A stretch of DNA of 52,203 nt. It comes from JBJEDU01 sp051872395 (GTDB taxonomy: Bacteria; Bacillota_I; Bacilli_A; RFN20; CAG-826). Positions within the stretch are counted from its first letter, which is position 1, and each line of letters opens with the position of its first letter. The notes below the pieces were generated by a model, which saw nothing but the letters and a program-made list of their open reading frames with translations, did not search any database and was not told where the DNA came from. Below, piece by piece: positions 1 through 7,407 of the stretch. The translations under genes were made by a program, and so were the position numbers. The DNA lies in contig JBJEDU010000004.1 of the NCBI GenBank assembly GCA_051872395.1, positions 1-52,203 of the forward strand, given 5' to 3'.

Positions 1-78
1 ATTGTCAAAATGTTAAATACTAACCTTTGTTGCAATAACTTTGTCACTTAACTTTTATATTATATAAAAAAATGTGTT

Positions 79-107
79 TTGCTTTTAATGAAGAAATAAT
101 ATATTAT
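79..107 (+). promoter_or_regulatory. Predicted sigma-A promoter of secG
   Basis: A TTGCTT -35 box (79-84) and a TATTAT -10 box (102-107) are separated by 17 bases. Transcription would start near 114, leaving a short leader that contains the AAAGGAGGA ribosome-binding site at 122-130. The remaining bases before this promoter show no gene. Confidence 0.5.
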
Positions 108-139
108 TTATAAAGCAAGTTAAAGGAGGAAGAAACAAT

Positions 140-373
140 ATGTTAAATTGGTATGATTACATTTTCTTAGCAGTTGCCATTATCATAATTGTTTTGTGTT
201 TATTACAAGGTGGTAAGAGTGAAGGTGCTTCTGGCGCTATTACTGGTGGAGGCCTTAACGTCTTCGTTAAAACCAAAGAAAGAGGTTCCGAAAAAGTTAT
301 CTCTATTTTAACTTTATGCTTAGCTATCGTTTTCTTCTTAATTGCTATTTTAATTAATGTCTTTAATCAATAA
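140..373 (+). CDS. secG: Preprotein translocase subunit SecG
   Basis: SecG is the small auxiliary subunit of the SecYEG translocation channel in the plasma membrane. The 77-residue protein has the family layout: a first membrane helix at about residues 7-24, the polar LLQGGKSEGASGAITGGG loop, and a second helix at about 54-74. The length is normal. A strong AAAGGAGGA site lies 9 bases before the ATG. The gene is monocistronic here, between its own promoter and a terminator; the rnr and smpB neighbours common in Bacilli are absent. Its partner gene secY lies in the ribosomal operon at 29202. Confidence 0.93.
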   Translation: MLNWYDYIFLAVAIIIIVLCLLQGGKSEGASGAITGGGLNVFVKTKERGSEKVISILTLCLAIVFFLIAILINVFNQ

Positions 374-397
374 TAATTAATATATTATAAGATATAA

Positions 398-429
398 AAA
401 AATCTTGAGTTTATCGCTCAAGATTTTTT
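398..429. terminator. Bidirectional intrinsic terminator
   Basis: The 9-bp arms AATCTTGAG (401-409) and CTCAAGATT (417-425) flank a 7-base loop and are bordered by A's upstream and T's downstream. The symmetric A/T borders let it serve both secG on the plus strand and the convergent membrane-protein gene on the minus strand. Confidence 0.85.
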
Positions 430-452
430 ATTGTCTTTTAAAATTAGATTAA

Positions 453-998
453 TTATTTTTTAGATGCAGCGTAAACAATTTGAAGAATACCATAGACCAA
501 AACAAGGGCACCTAAGGCATAATTAATGAATTGACTAACTTGTGATGTGAAAATTAGAACTAATATTCCGGCAGTTATTAAAAGTACCGCGGCAATATAC
601 ATTACGACAATGATATTAACTTTTGCTTTATATGTTGTTAATAAAATTGCTTTAACTAATGTGACAACACCAATTGAGACCACTAAAGTTCCAATAAATA
701 CAGGAATACCATTTTGTATTATATCTTTACCAAAGGTAACGAATAATACGCCTAAAGCAATTAATAAAGAGCCATAAACATACGCAGGTAAAAATATCAT
801 GCTTCTAGAAGTAATTAATGTATTGATTATGACAAGTAATCCAATTGAGAATAGCGATATAGCAATTAACCAACTAATCGCTTCATTAATAACGCCTGGA
901 TTAACAATGTTAATAACTATTACAGTAATTCCGACTATTGCTAGTAAAATTCCGATAACTAATTGAAGCCACCTATTTTTAAAGTTTAAATTTTTCAT
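453..998 (-). CDS. DUF308 / HdeD-like multi-pass membrane protein
   Basis: An integral membrane protein of 181 residues made of about six hydrophobic helices in pairs joined by short polar turns, such as FGKDIIQNG and TSRSM. This is the pattern of the DUF308/HdeD family, whose E. coli member is linked to acid resistance; its role here is unknown. I chose the ATG at 998 because GGGAG lies 5 bases before it, whereas the ATG at 1010 sits directly on the AAAGG of the leader. The gene converges with secG and shares its terminator. The family call rests on topology and general resemblance only. Confidence 0.6.
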   Translation of the reverse strand: MKNLNFKNRWLQLVIGILLAIVGITVIVINIVNPGVINEAISWLIAISLFSIGLLVIINTLITSRSMIFLPAYVYGSLLIALGVLFVTFGKDIIQNGIPVFIGTLVVSIGVVTLVKAILLTTYKAKVNIIVVMYIAAVLLITAGILVLIFTSQVSQFINYALGALVLVYGILQIVYAASKK

Positions 999-1165
999 TT
1001 GTTCTCCCATCCTTTCGAATATATTTTACTACTATTAATTCATATTTCATTAAATTTTTATTTTAATAAACAGAATGGAAAAATATGTATATTTATTGTA
1101 CATTTGTGTTCAATAATATTCATAAAACTCTACTAAAAAAATATAGATGCAAGTTTTTGTTTCCG

Positions 1166-1174
1166 TGCTATAAT
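1166..1174 (+). promoter_or_regulatory. Extended -10 promoter of the phosphodiesterase gene
   Basis: The sequence TGCTATAAT is a perfect extended -10 element, and no good -35 box is visible. Transcription should start near 1181, leaving room for the AAAGGAA ribosome-binding site before the ATG at 1207. Confidence 0.55.
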
Positions 1175-1206
1175 AATCTCCACGACTTGTGGGAAAGGAA
1201 ATATGT

Positions 1207-2334
1207 ATGTATCATATTCATTTACCATATAATCAAAATACTCTAGTCAATTTTTCTAACTCAATTTTAAAGAAATATCATGTTGGTGTTTTTCATGATA
1301 CTAATAAAGAAATTGATTTATTAATTAAAGATAAAAGAAAAATTGTTTTAATTTTGTTTGATGGATTAGGTTCATACATTTTAGAAAAATATCTTTCGAA
1401 AGATTCCTTCTTATTATCACATCAATATACGAAGATAAATTCTACTTTTCCTCCTACGACAGTCGCTGCTACGAATGCATTTTTAAGTGGAAAATATCCA
1501 TTTGAAAATGGTTGGTTAGGATGGTCACAATATATTAAGAGTGAAAATAAAGTCATTGATGTCTTTATTAATAAAGTATCAGGCACTGATACTAAATTAC
1601 CTTTAGTTAATGGACAATTAATTAATGAAAAATTAAATGGATATGAAGATATATTTACTCTCATTAGAAAGAATAATCCAAGTGTCTATACATTTAATTC
1701 TAAAGAATATCCATGTGATTTAAATGGTCATCACGATATTAATGATGCAAAAAATCTATTAGATGATGCCTTAAAAAATGATGATGTCGTTGGATATATT
1801 TATTTCACGAGTCCTGACCATGAACTTCATTCTTTTGGAGTCGGTTCTAAAGAAGCGTTAGATAAAATCTTAGAATTTCAAAATTTTGTTAAGGAAGTAT
1901 CGACAAAACATGAAGATACATTATTTTTAACTTTTGCTGACCACGGATTAATCAATTGTAAATATTTAAACATTGAAGAACACAAAGATTTATTAGATTG
2001 TTTAAAACATCGCTTTTCTATTGAAGGAAGATCACCTTGTTTTGAAGTGAAAAAAGGAAAGAAAAAATTATTTAAACAATTATTTAATAAGTACTATGGT
2101 GACAAGTTTGTTTTATATTCAAAAAAAGATGTATATAAACTTAAATTATTTGGTGAAGGAATAGAAAATGAACATTTCTCTTCATCTATTGGTGATTTTA
2201 TTGCTTTCACTCATCAAAAATATGCTTTTTATTATAAGAGCGAATTAAAACCAGATGATAATTTGTTAATTGGACATCATGGTGGTGGAAGTAAAGAAGA
2301 ACAAGAAATTACTATATGTGCATTTAATAATTAA
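1207..2334 (+). CDS. Alkaline phosphatase-superfamily phosphodiesterase / nucleotide pyrophosphatase
   Basis: This is a metal-dependent phosphoryl-transfer enzyme of the type I phosphodiesterase / nucleotide pyrophosphatase family. Visible motifs are an N-terminal metal-binding LILFDGLGSY, STFPPTTVAATNAFLSG with the probable Thr nucleophile, the metal-ligand motifs FTSPDHELHSFG and FADHGL, and the C-terminal IGHHGGGS histidine. There is no signal peptide, so it should act in the cytoplasm. The ATG at 1207 is preferred over the in-frame GTG at 1189 because AAAGGAA lies 6 bases before the ATG, and the GTG would overlap that site. The substrate cannot be read from the sequence. Confidence 0.82.
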   Translation: MYHIHLPYNQNTLVNFSNSILKKYHVGVFHDTNKEIDLLIKDKRKIVLILFDGLGSYILEKYLSKDSFLLSHQYTKINSTFPPTTVAATNAFLSGKYPFENGWLGWSQYIKSENKVIDVFINKVSGTDTKLPLVNGQLINEKLNGYEDIFTLIRKNNPSVYTFNSKEYPCDLNGHHDINDAKNLLDDALKNDDVVGYIYFTSPDHELHSFGVGSKEALDKILEFQNFVKEVSTKHEDTLFLTFADHGLINCKYLNIEEHKDLLDCLKHRFSIEGRSPCFEVKKGKKKLFKQLFNKYYGDKFVLYSKKDVYKLKLFGEGIENEHFSSSIGDFIAFTHQKYAFYYKSELKPDDNLLIGHHGGGSKEEQEITICAFNN

Positions 2335-2373
2335 TTGATTTTCAACTTTTAAACTTATATTATATATAAGCAC

Positions 2374-2449
2374 GGGCCAATAGCTCACCTGGAAGAGCAC
2401 ATCGTTCGCAACGATGAGGTAGCGAGTTCGAGTCTCGTTTGGTCCACCA
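2374..2449 (+). tRNA. tRNA-Ala (anticodon CGC), CCA encoded
   Basis: A full cloverleaf is readable. The 7-bp acceptor GGGCCAA/TTGGTCC includes the G3:U70 wobble, the main identity signal for alanyl-tRNA synthetase. The D arm is GCTC/GAGC, and the anticodon stem CATCG/CGATG encloses the loop TTCGCAA with anticodon CGC at 2407-2409. The T arm is GCGAG/CTCGT with the loop TTCGAGT, followed by discriminator A and encoded CCA. The isoacceptor reads the codon GCG, which is unusual to cover with a dedicated tRNA in an AT-rich genome. A terminator follows 12 bases downstream. Confidence 0.95.
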
Positions 2450-2461
2450 AAATAAATATCG

Positions 2462-2501
2462 CCCCTTTTTTGGACAAAATTCTGTCTAAGAAAGGGGTTT
2501 T
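2462..2501 (+). terminator. Intrinsic terminator after tRNA-Ala
   Basis: A 15-bp stem, CCCCTTTTTTGGACA with TGTCTAAGAAAGGGG and two G-U wobbles, closes a 6-base loop and is followed by TTTTA. It ends the single-tRNA transcript. Confidence 0.85.
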
Positions 2502-2602
2502 ATAATGGTTAAATTGAAAGTTAATGCTTCTTGCCTACTTGTCAAAGAAAATAGCGACTTGTTTTTTTAATAGAATGAAAATTAAGGAGAGATATAAATA
2601 AT

Positions 2603-3157
2603 ATGAAAGTTTTTAAAATCATTGAAAAGATTTTTGTTTGGATCGCAACTTTTTTAGCAATTCTTTCTATTGCTTTGTCTAAGTTTGTTGACGAAACTGC
2701 TGGTTATTCAGGAATCTTTACTGCCTACCAATCATTTTTCTTATTAGGATCTGGCGTTGGCATTATGCTATTGCTTGTTGGTGTTTTACTTAGAGACTTA
2801 AAAAATGAAGTGGCATCAAAAGTTGGACAAGGATTAACAGTTACTACTTTTGCTTGCTTACTCGGTGGAGCGTTATCAGTTATGAATCAGGGATCCTTAT
2901 CTGCAATGTTAGCCCTTGCCGCGGGAATTTTATTCTTCGCTACTTATTTACTCTATGGCATTATTGCATGTGTTTATTTCAAAAAATATAAATCAAGTGG
3001 TTCAGATGATCCTGATAATGACAGAGACATTCAAAATATTCTTAAATGGAAAAAGCTTGTGGCTGAAGGAATTATTTCTGAAGAAGAATTTGAAGAAAAA
3101 CGTCGCGCTATCTTAAAAATTAAAGAACAAACAGAAAATAAAAATCCAAAGAAATAA
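2603..3157 (+). CDS. Four-helix membrane protein with C-terminal SHOCT domain
   Basis: An N-terminal region of about 130 residues with four hydrophobic helices (roughly 10-27, 43-65, 75-92 and 96-120) is followed by a polar linker. A SHOCT-type short C-terminal domain (about 145-171) carries WKKLVAEGIISEEEFEEKR, the usual L-x-x-G-x-I-[ST]-x-x-E-[FY] pattern. SHOCT domains are thought to mediate oligomer or membrane association, so a specific function cannot be given. An AAGGAGA site lies 12 bases before the ATG. The gene stands alone between two terminator-like hairpins. Confidence 0.72.
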   Translation: MKVFKIIEKIFVWIATFLAILSIALSKFVDETAGYSGIFTAYQSFFLLGSGVGIMLLLVGVLLRDLKNEVASKVGQGLTVTTFACLLGGALSVMNQGSLSAMLALAAGILFFATYLLYGIIACVYFKKYKSSGSDDPDNDRDIQNILKWKKLVAEGIISEEEFEEKRRAILKIKEQTENKNPKK

Positions 3158-3174
3158 ATTAATGATTTAAATAA

Positions 3175-3236
3175 AAACAAGTCACAAAACAATATGATGA
3201 TGGATATATATCCATAGTATGGGACTTGTTTTTTTA
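3175..3236 (+). terminator. Composite terminator with nested palindromic hairpin
   Basis: Outer arms AAACAAGTC (3175-3183) and GACTTGTTT (3223-3231) run into a T-tract, as in an intrinsic terminator. The 39-base interior contains a perfect 16-bp palindrome, ATGGATATATATCCAT (3200-3215), which would form a second hairpin inside the first. Such an elaborate loop is unusual for a simple terminator. Confidence 0.6.
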
Positions 3237-3334
3237 TGCTTAATCACCATAAATATTTAATATCCCTAGATTTAAATTTGATTACAAATGATTATTATTA
3301 ATTAATATATATATTAATAAAATTTTTATTAGTG

Positions 3335-3343
3335 TGTTATATT
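3335..3343 (+). promoter_or_regulatory. Extended -10 element giving a predicted leaderless mRNA
   Basis: TGTTATATT is an extended -10 whose last base is 7 bases before the A of the ATG at 3350, so the predicted start of transcription coincides with the start codon. No Shine-Dalgarno sequence is present. An 18-bp perfect palindrome of alternating A/T (3301-3318) lies just upstream, where a -35 box or operator would be. Confidence 0.5.
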
Positions 3344-3349
3344 AACTAT

Positions 3350-3958
3350 ATGAACGCTAAATTTGATGTTACTGATATTGTTATAGAAACTCCTCGTCTT
3401 ATTTTAAAGAAATGGGAGTATGAGTATTTATCTGATTTTTTTGAATATGCATCGGTTGAAGGTGTGGGAGAAAAAGCGGGATGGATACATCACGCGGATA
3501 TAAATAAATCAAAAGAAATACTCACTCATTTTATAGAAGAAAAAAAGACCTTCGCTAATATTTATAAAGAAAACATGAAAGTTATTGGTTCACTTGGAAT
3601 TGAATTTTATGGTAATGAAGATACTTTTAGCGAATTTTTTCCTTATAAAGGAAGAGAAATTGGTTTTGTCTTAAGTAAAGATTATTGGAATAAGGGCCTT
3701 ATGAGTGAAGCTTTGTCTTTTGTTATCGATTATTTATTTTCTCATCTTGATTATGATTTTTTATTATGTGGATGTTATGATTTTAATCTTGCATCAAAAA
3801 GAGTTCAGGAAAAATGTGGTTTCATTCCTTATCGAAAATTAGTGTTTTCCACTCACATGGATACCAAAGAATCAGGAATATTACATTTGTTAGTAAATCC
3901 TTCTAAAAAAATTAAATTCAATTTTTCACATAAAGAAACACTTTTAATTAATGAGTGA
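3350..3958 (+). CDS. GNAT-family N-acetyltransferase (RimJ/RimL type)
   Basis: An acetyl-CoA-dependent N-acetyltransferase of 202 residues in the Acetyltransf_3 group that includes RimJ/RimL. It shows the start TPRLILKKWE, a central beta strand KVIGSLGIEF, the CoA-binding turn GFVLSKDYWNKGLMSEAL, and NLASKRVQEKCGF near the C-terminus. The acceptor is unknown; family members modify ribosomal protein N-termini, antibiotics or small amines. An upstream in-frame GTG at 3332 overlaps the -10 box and is unlikely to be used. There is no ribosome-binding site, so translation is probably leaderless. Confidence 0.85.
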   Translation: MNAKFDVTDIVIETPRLILKKWEYEYLSDFFEYASVEGVGEKAGWIHHADINKSKEILTHFIEEKKTFANIYKENMKVIGSLGIEFYGNEDTFSEFFPYKGREIGFVLSKDYWNKGLMSEALSFVIDYLFSHLDYDFLLCGCYDFNLASKRVQEKCGFIPYRKLVFSTHMDTKESGILHLLVNPSKKIKFNFSHKETLLINE

Positions 3959-4009
3959 AAAAATATTTTTTATGACTATAATTATTCGTAAGAAAAGAAG
4001 AAAAAGAAG

Positions 4010-4627
4010 ATGTTTAAATATACCCGTGCCGCGATAAATAAAACGATTGATGAATTTAAATTAATATCAAAAATCTTTAAATATAGTTATATTGTTATAA
4101 ACTTTATTTTTCTAACTTATAAATTGATTACTGATAATCCAAATTTTATATTTTATATAATTTTGTTAGCTATTTTTATTGTTTATACTGTTTTTAATAT
4201 ACTAATCGATTTTGACAAGAAGTATTTAAAAGTAAGAAAAGTTACAAGAAGAGTTTTTAAAATAACAAACTTATCTTTTAAATTTATTATTTTAGGAACA
4301 AATATCTTTTGTATTTATAAAAATTTAAATGACTTTAATGCTTTGACTATAATCTTGCTATTATTGTCTATTTTGTTATGGATAATTCAAGTAATTATCG
4401 AAATAATTGTCTATGTTATCGACTCTAAAAAAGAAATGTTTATTGAAGCCATTAAAGAAGATTTAAAAGTTGTAAGAAAACCAGTTGAAGGAATAAATAA
4501 ATTTATTAAAAAAATTAAAGGTGAAGAAGTCGTAGAAGAAGAAAAGAAAGATTATTCTCCTTTAATTACTTTAGATGGATATCTTAAAAGAAAACGACAA
4601 AAAGATGAAAAAAATAAAAAGGATTAA
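4010..4627 (+). CDS. Hypothetical membrane protein with charged C-terminal tail
   Basis: Not recognised. The 205-residue protein has hydrophobic segments at about 26-38, 45-63, 88-104 and 111-137, then an amphipathic, lysine/glutamate-rich tail from about 140 that ends in a very basic stretch. This resembles a small membrane anchor with a cytoplasmic tail, but no motif identifies it. The start is preceded only by a weak AAGAAG-type purine stretch; TATAAT lies about 30 bases upstream and may be its own promoter. The next gene, an SDR, follows after 33 bases. Confidence 0.6.
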   Translation: MFKYTRAAINKTIDEFKLISKIFKYSYIVINFIFLTYKLITDNPNFIFYIILLAIFIVYTVFNILIDFDKKYLKVRKVTRRVFKITNLSFKFIILGTNIFCIYKNLNDFNALTIILLLLSILLWIIQVIIEIIVYVIDSKKEMFIEAIKEDLKVVRKPVEGINKFIKKIKGEEVVEEEKKDYSPLITLDGYLKRKRQKDEKNKKD

Positions 4628-4660
4628 TTATCCTATTTTTATTATATTGGGTAGCGAAAT

Positions 4661-5449
4661 ATGAAGGTATTAATCTCTGGCACTGCGAATGGAATTGGTT
4701 TAGCAATTAAAGATGTCTATTTAAAAAATGGACATGAAGTATATGGTGTTGATTTATATAAGCAAGATGAAGCAAACAATTTTCATCCTTATATTGCGGA
4801 TATTACAAACAAAGAACAATTAGATGTTATTAGTGAACATTTTTTAAAATCAAATGTTGAATTTGATGTCATTATTAATGTCGCAGGAATTCATAAGATG
4901 TCTTCTTTTGTTGAAGGTGATTTTTCAAATATAAAAAAAGTAATTGATGTTAATTTGATTGGAACAATAGGTTTTAATTTTGTCTTTCATAAACATTTAA
5001 AAAATAAAGGAAAAATCACCATTATTACAAGTGAAGTCGCGAATATGGATCCAATGCCATTTAATGGTTTATATAATGTTTCAAAAACTGGATTAGATTG
5101 TTACGCGCAATCGTTAAGACAAGAATTAAATTTATTAGATCAAAAAGTCGTGACATTTAGACCTGGTTCAATTGAAACAAAATTGAGTGCAAATTCAATT
5201 CCTGATACAGAAAAATTAGCTAATGAAACTATTCTTTATCAAAAAGAAGGAAAGAAGTTTGCCAATATCGTGAAAAAATTTATTGGTAAACCATTACCTG
5301 CAAATAAATTAGCAAGCAAAATATACAAAGTTTCATTAAAAAATAATCCAAAATATATTTATAAAGTCCATCGAAGCGCTGGTCTTGTTTTGTTAAATTT
5401 ACTTCCAAAAAGGTTACAATGTTTTATTATTAAAATGTTACTTAAGTAA
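4661..5449 (+). CDS. Short-chain dehydrogenase/reductase (SDR)
   Basis: A classical SDR oxidoreductase of 262 residues. The NAD(P)-binding glycine motif appears as SGTANGIG (6-13), with S in place of the usual T at the start. It also has NVAGI (73-77), a catalytic Ser in TSEVA (S124), and the YNVSK motif (Y138, K142). An acidic residue after beta-2 (GVDLY, D31) suggests NAD(H) preference, by family rule. The C-terminal 60 residues are basic and hydrophobic, consistent with a membrane-near enzyme acting on a lipid or polyprenyl substrate; that is a guess. TATATT lies 12 bases before the start with no clear Shine-Dalgarno sequence. Confidence 0.85.
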   Translation: MKVLISGTANGIGLAIKDVYLKNGHEVYGVDLYKQDEANNFHPYIADITNKEQLDVISEHFLKSNVEFDVIINVAGIHKMSSFVEGDFSNIKKVIDVNLIGTIGFNFVFHKHLKNKGKITIITSEVANMDPMPFNGLYNVSKTGLDCYAQSLRQELNLLDQKVVTFRPGSIETKLSANSIPDTEKLANETILYQKEGKKFANIVKKFIGKPLPANKLASKIYKVSLKNNPKYIYKVHRSAGLVLLNLLPKRLQCFIIKMLLK

Positions 5450-5459
5450 GGTGAAAAAA

Positions 5460-6272
5460 ATGAAATTATTTGTATTTGATGTTGATGGCACTTTATTAAA
5501 AGACTTTAGTTTAGATATGTCAAAAGACACTATTGATTCTTTAAATGATATTTTAAAACATGGAAACGCGATCGCTATCGCTAGTGGAAGACCATATGTT
5601 GGGATAAAAAAGTTTTTAGATAAATTAGTGGATGGTCATAAATTTTGTATATGTGCGAATGGAACTGAAGTTACAGATATGAACGGAAATACTCTTTATA
5701 TCAATTCTTTTACTGCGCAAGAATATTATGATTTTATTGATAGACATAATAAATTGTTAGAACATCCTGATACTAATATTTATATTTATTCTCATCGCCA
5801 TATCGCATATTTTAAAGGTGGATTTTGGATTGATATGGAAAGTAAATGTAATGATAATCTTCCAAAATTTGATTTAAATAAACATCGATTCGCTCCTGAC
5901 CATAACATTTTAAAAATCATGATAGCGTCGAATGAAAATGAATCTAGTCGTATTGAAAAAGAAGAAATTACTGACTATGAAAAAGAACATTTTTCTATCG
6001 TTAGAAGCGCAAAATATTTTATTGAATTTATTAAAAAAGGCGCTGATAAATCAGCAGGTGTTAGCTTTTTAAAACAATACTTAAATATTGAAAATAATGA
6101 TGATGTTTATACTTTCGGTGATGGTGGAAACGATATTTTAATGGTTAAAAACTTTAATGGTATCGCTATGGGAAACGCTATCAAAGAAGTAAAAGAAAAC
6201 GCCAAGTTCATTACAAAGGATTGTAGTGAAGATGGCGTTAGTTATGCCATTAGAAATTATTGTAAATTATAA
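5460..6272 (+). CDS. Cof-type HAD-superfamily phosphatase
   Basis: A 270-residue HAD hydrolase with a C2B cap, of the Cof/YwpJ type that dephosphorylates sugar phosphates, FMN or similar small molecules. Motif I is FDVDGTLL with nucleophile D7 and acid/base D9, motif II is IASGRP, and motif IV is TFGDGGNDILM with the Mg-binding aspartates. The ATG at 5460 is preferred over GTG 5451 because TAAGGTGA, which overlaps the stop codon of the SDR gene, gives a 6-base spacing. The gene is probably co-transcribed with the SDR and ends only 3 bases from a convergent degV gene. Confidence 0.88.
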   Translation: MKLFVFDVDGTLLKDFSLDMSKDTIDSLNDILKHGNAIAIASGRPYVGIKKFLDKLVDGHKFCICANGTEVTDMNGNTLYINSFTAQEYYDFIDRHNKLLEHPDTNIYIYSHRHIAYFKGGFWIDMESKCNDNLPKFDLNKHRFAPDHNILKIMIASNENESSRIEKEEITDYEKEHFSIVRSAKYFIEFIKKGADKSAGVSFLKQYLNIENNDDVYTFGDGGNDILMVKNFNGIAMGNAIKEVKENAKFITKDCSEDGVSYAIRNYCKL

Positions 6273-6275
6273 TAA

Positions 6276-7133
6276 CTAATTTTCTTTCCTTATATAAATT
6301 ACTGCAGCGGCTAAAGGTCCAACATGGGTGCCAATTGTTGGCCCAATTTGATATTTCTTTAAATGACTAACTTTTAATGAACCATTCATTTCGCATTCCT
6401 CAACAAATGAATCCAATAAATCAGTAGTCATACCATACATTAAATAGGCTGGATAGTTACAATCCATTTCGTGTTTTTCAATTTTTTCAATTTGTGTTTT
6501 GATAGCGTTTTTAGTACCGTGAGCTTTAGCGCTTACTTTAACTTCCCCACCTACAACTTTAATGACAGGTTTTATATTAATTAATCTACCAAGATTATAT
6601 TGGATACGTGATAGTCTACCACCTTTAAATAGGTAATCTAATGTTCCAACTGTCGCGTATATTCTAATTCTTTTACTGAGATTAACAATATAGTTACATA
6701 GTTCATCTATTTCCATATCATCTTGATGTTTTAAAATTTCATCAATCATAATTCTTTGTCCGGCAATCACCGTAAGACAATCTAATACTTTAATTCTCTT
6801 TTTCTCTTCTTCAGAAAAAGTATCTTTTGCAATAAGTGCGCTGTTATAAGATCCAGATAACATTCTTGAAAGTGGAATAACAATAACATATTCCGCTTTT
6901 TGTAATCCTTCCTTCATCACTTCGATATATTGAGCAGGAGATATCATTGATGTCTTTGGCAATACATCTCCATTTACTAACTTGTCATAAAATTGTTCGT
7001 TTGATAAATCTACTCCAGTATGGAATACTTCTTCTCCAAAATGGATTTCGTTTGGAATAACTTTAATTCCCAATTGATTTGCTTCTTCATTTGGTATATC
7101 ACAAGATGAATCCGCGGCAATAAATAGTTTCAT
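6276..7133 (-). CDS. DegV family fatty-acid-binding protein (FakB-like)
   Basis: DegV proteins bind a single fatty acid; in Firmicutes they present it to the kinase FakA for acyl-phosphate formation. This copy, 285 residues, has the start IAADSSCDIP, the lipid-pocket motif KTSMISPAQY, SRMLSGSYNSA, TLDYLFKGGRLS and the C-terminal GPTIGTHVGPLA. AAGGAGC lies 7 bases before the ATG. No fakA gene is in the window. A second degV gene lies divergently beyond a 274-base spacer and is clearly diverged in sequence, so each may prefer a different acyl chain (inference). Confidence 0.9.
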   Translation of the reverse strand: MKLFIAADSSCDIPNEEANQLGIKVIPNEIHFGEEVFHTGVDLSNEQFYDKLVNGDVLPKTSMISPAQYIEVMKEGLQKAEYVIVIPLSRMLSGSYNSALIAKDTFSEEEKKRIKVLDCLTVIAGQRIMIDEILKHQDDMEIDELCNYIVNLSKRIRIYATVGTLDYLFKGGRLSRIQYNLGRLINIKPVIKVVGGEVKVSAKAHGTKNAIKTQIEKIEKHEMDCNYPAYLMYGMTTDLLDSFVEECEMNGSLKVSHLKKYQIGPTIGTHVGPLAAAVIYIRKEN

Positions 7134-7160
7134 ATTTAAGCTCCTTTCTTAGGTAAAAAT

Positions 7161-7188
7161 ATTATATTAAAAAAATAAAATTAGACAA
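7161..7188 (-). promoter_or_regulatory. Promoter of the minus-strand degV gene
   Basis: Read on the minus strand, TTGTCT (-35, 7188-7183) and TATAAT (-10, 7166-7161) are separated by 16 bases. The start would be near 7154, leaving a leader of about 20 bases with the AAGGAGC ribosome-binding site. Confidence 0.6.
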
Positions 7189-7371
7189 TAAATATATTTT
7201 TGTCCAAAATTTAAAAAAATTAAAATTCTAAAAGAATTTGCAAAAATATCTTTAATTTGCATTATTTTTGAATGTTTAAATAGCCAATTCTACTTCCAGT
7301 AGAGAATAATGTCGAAGTGGTAGAGTTAATTTATAATTAAGTAGGAAGATTTTACGATAATTTTGATCTAA

Positions 7372-7377
7372 TATAAT
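7372..7377 (+). promoter_or_regulatory. -10 box for the plus-strand degV gene
   Basis: TATAAT sits about 30 bases before the start, followed by a strong AAAGGAGGT site; the -35 region is poor (TTTACG at 15 bases). The rest of the 274-base divergent spacer holds only AT-rich sequence and a small hairpin, TCTACT/AGTAGA near 7290-7305; no gene is visible there. Confidence 0.4.
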
Positions 7378-7407
7378 TTTACCTCGAAGGAAAGGAGGTA
7401 AATGTAT

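Noticed and set aside
547..777. Plus-strand frame opposite the DUF308 membrane gene
   Set aside because: It is the complement of a convincing multi-helix protein and has no ribosome-binding site.
2404..2412. Possible frameshift-suppressor tRNA with an enlarged anticodon loop
   Set aside because: A 5-bp stem with a standard 7-base loop TTCGCAA fits fully.
2505..2570. A 21-codon frame (MVKLKVNASC...) right after the tRNA terminator
   Set aside because: It begins inside the terminator T-tract, has no independent ribosome-binding site and no recognisable features.
7134..7401. Small RNA gene in the degV spacer
   Set aside because: Only a 6-bp hairpin and promoters for the two flanking genes are visible; no terminator for a separate transcript.
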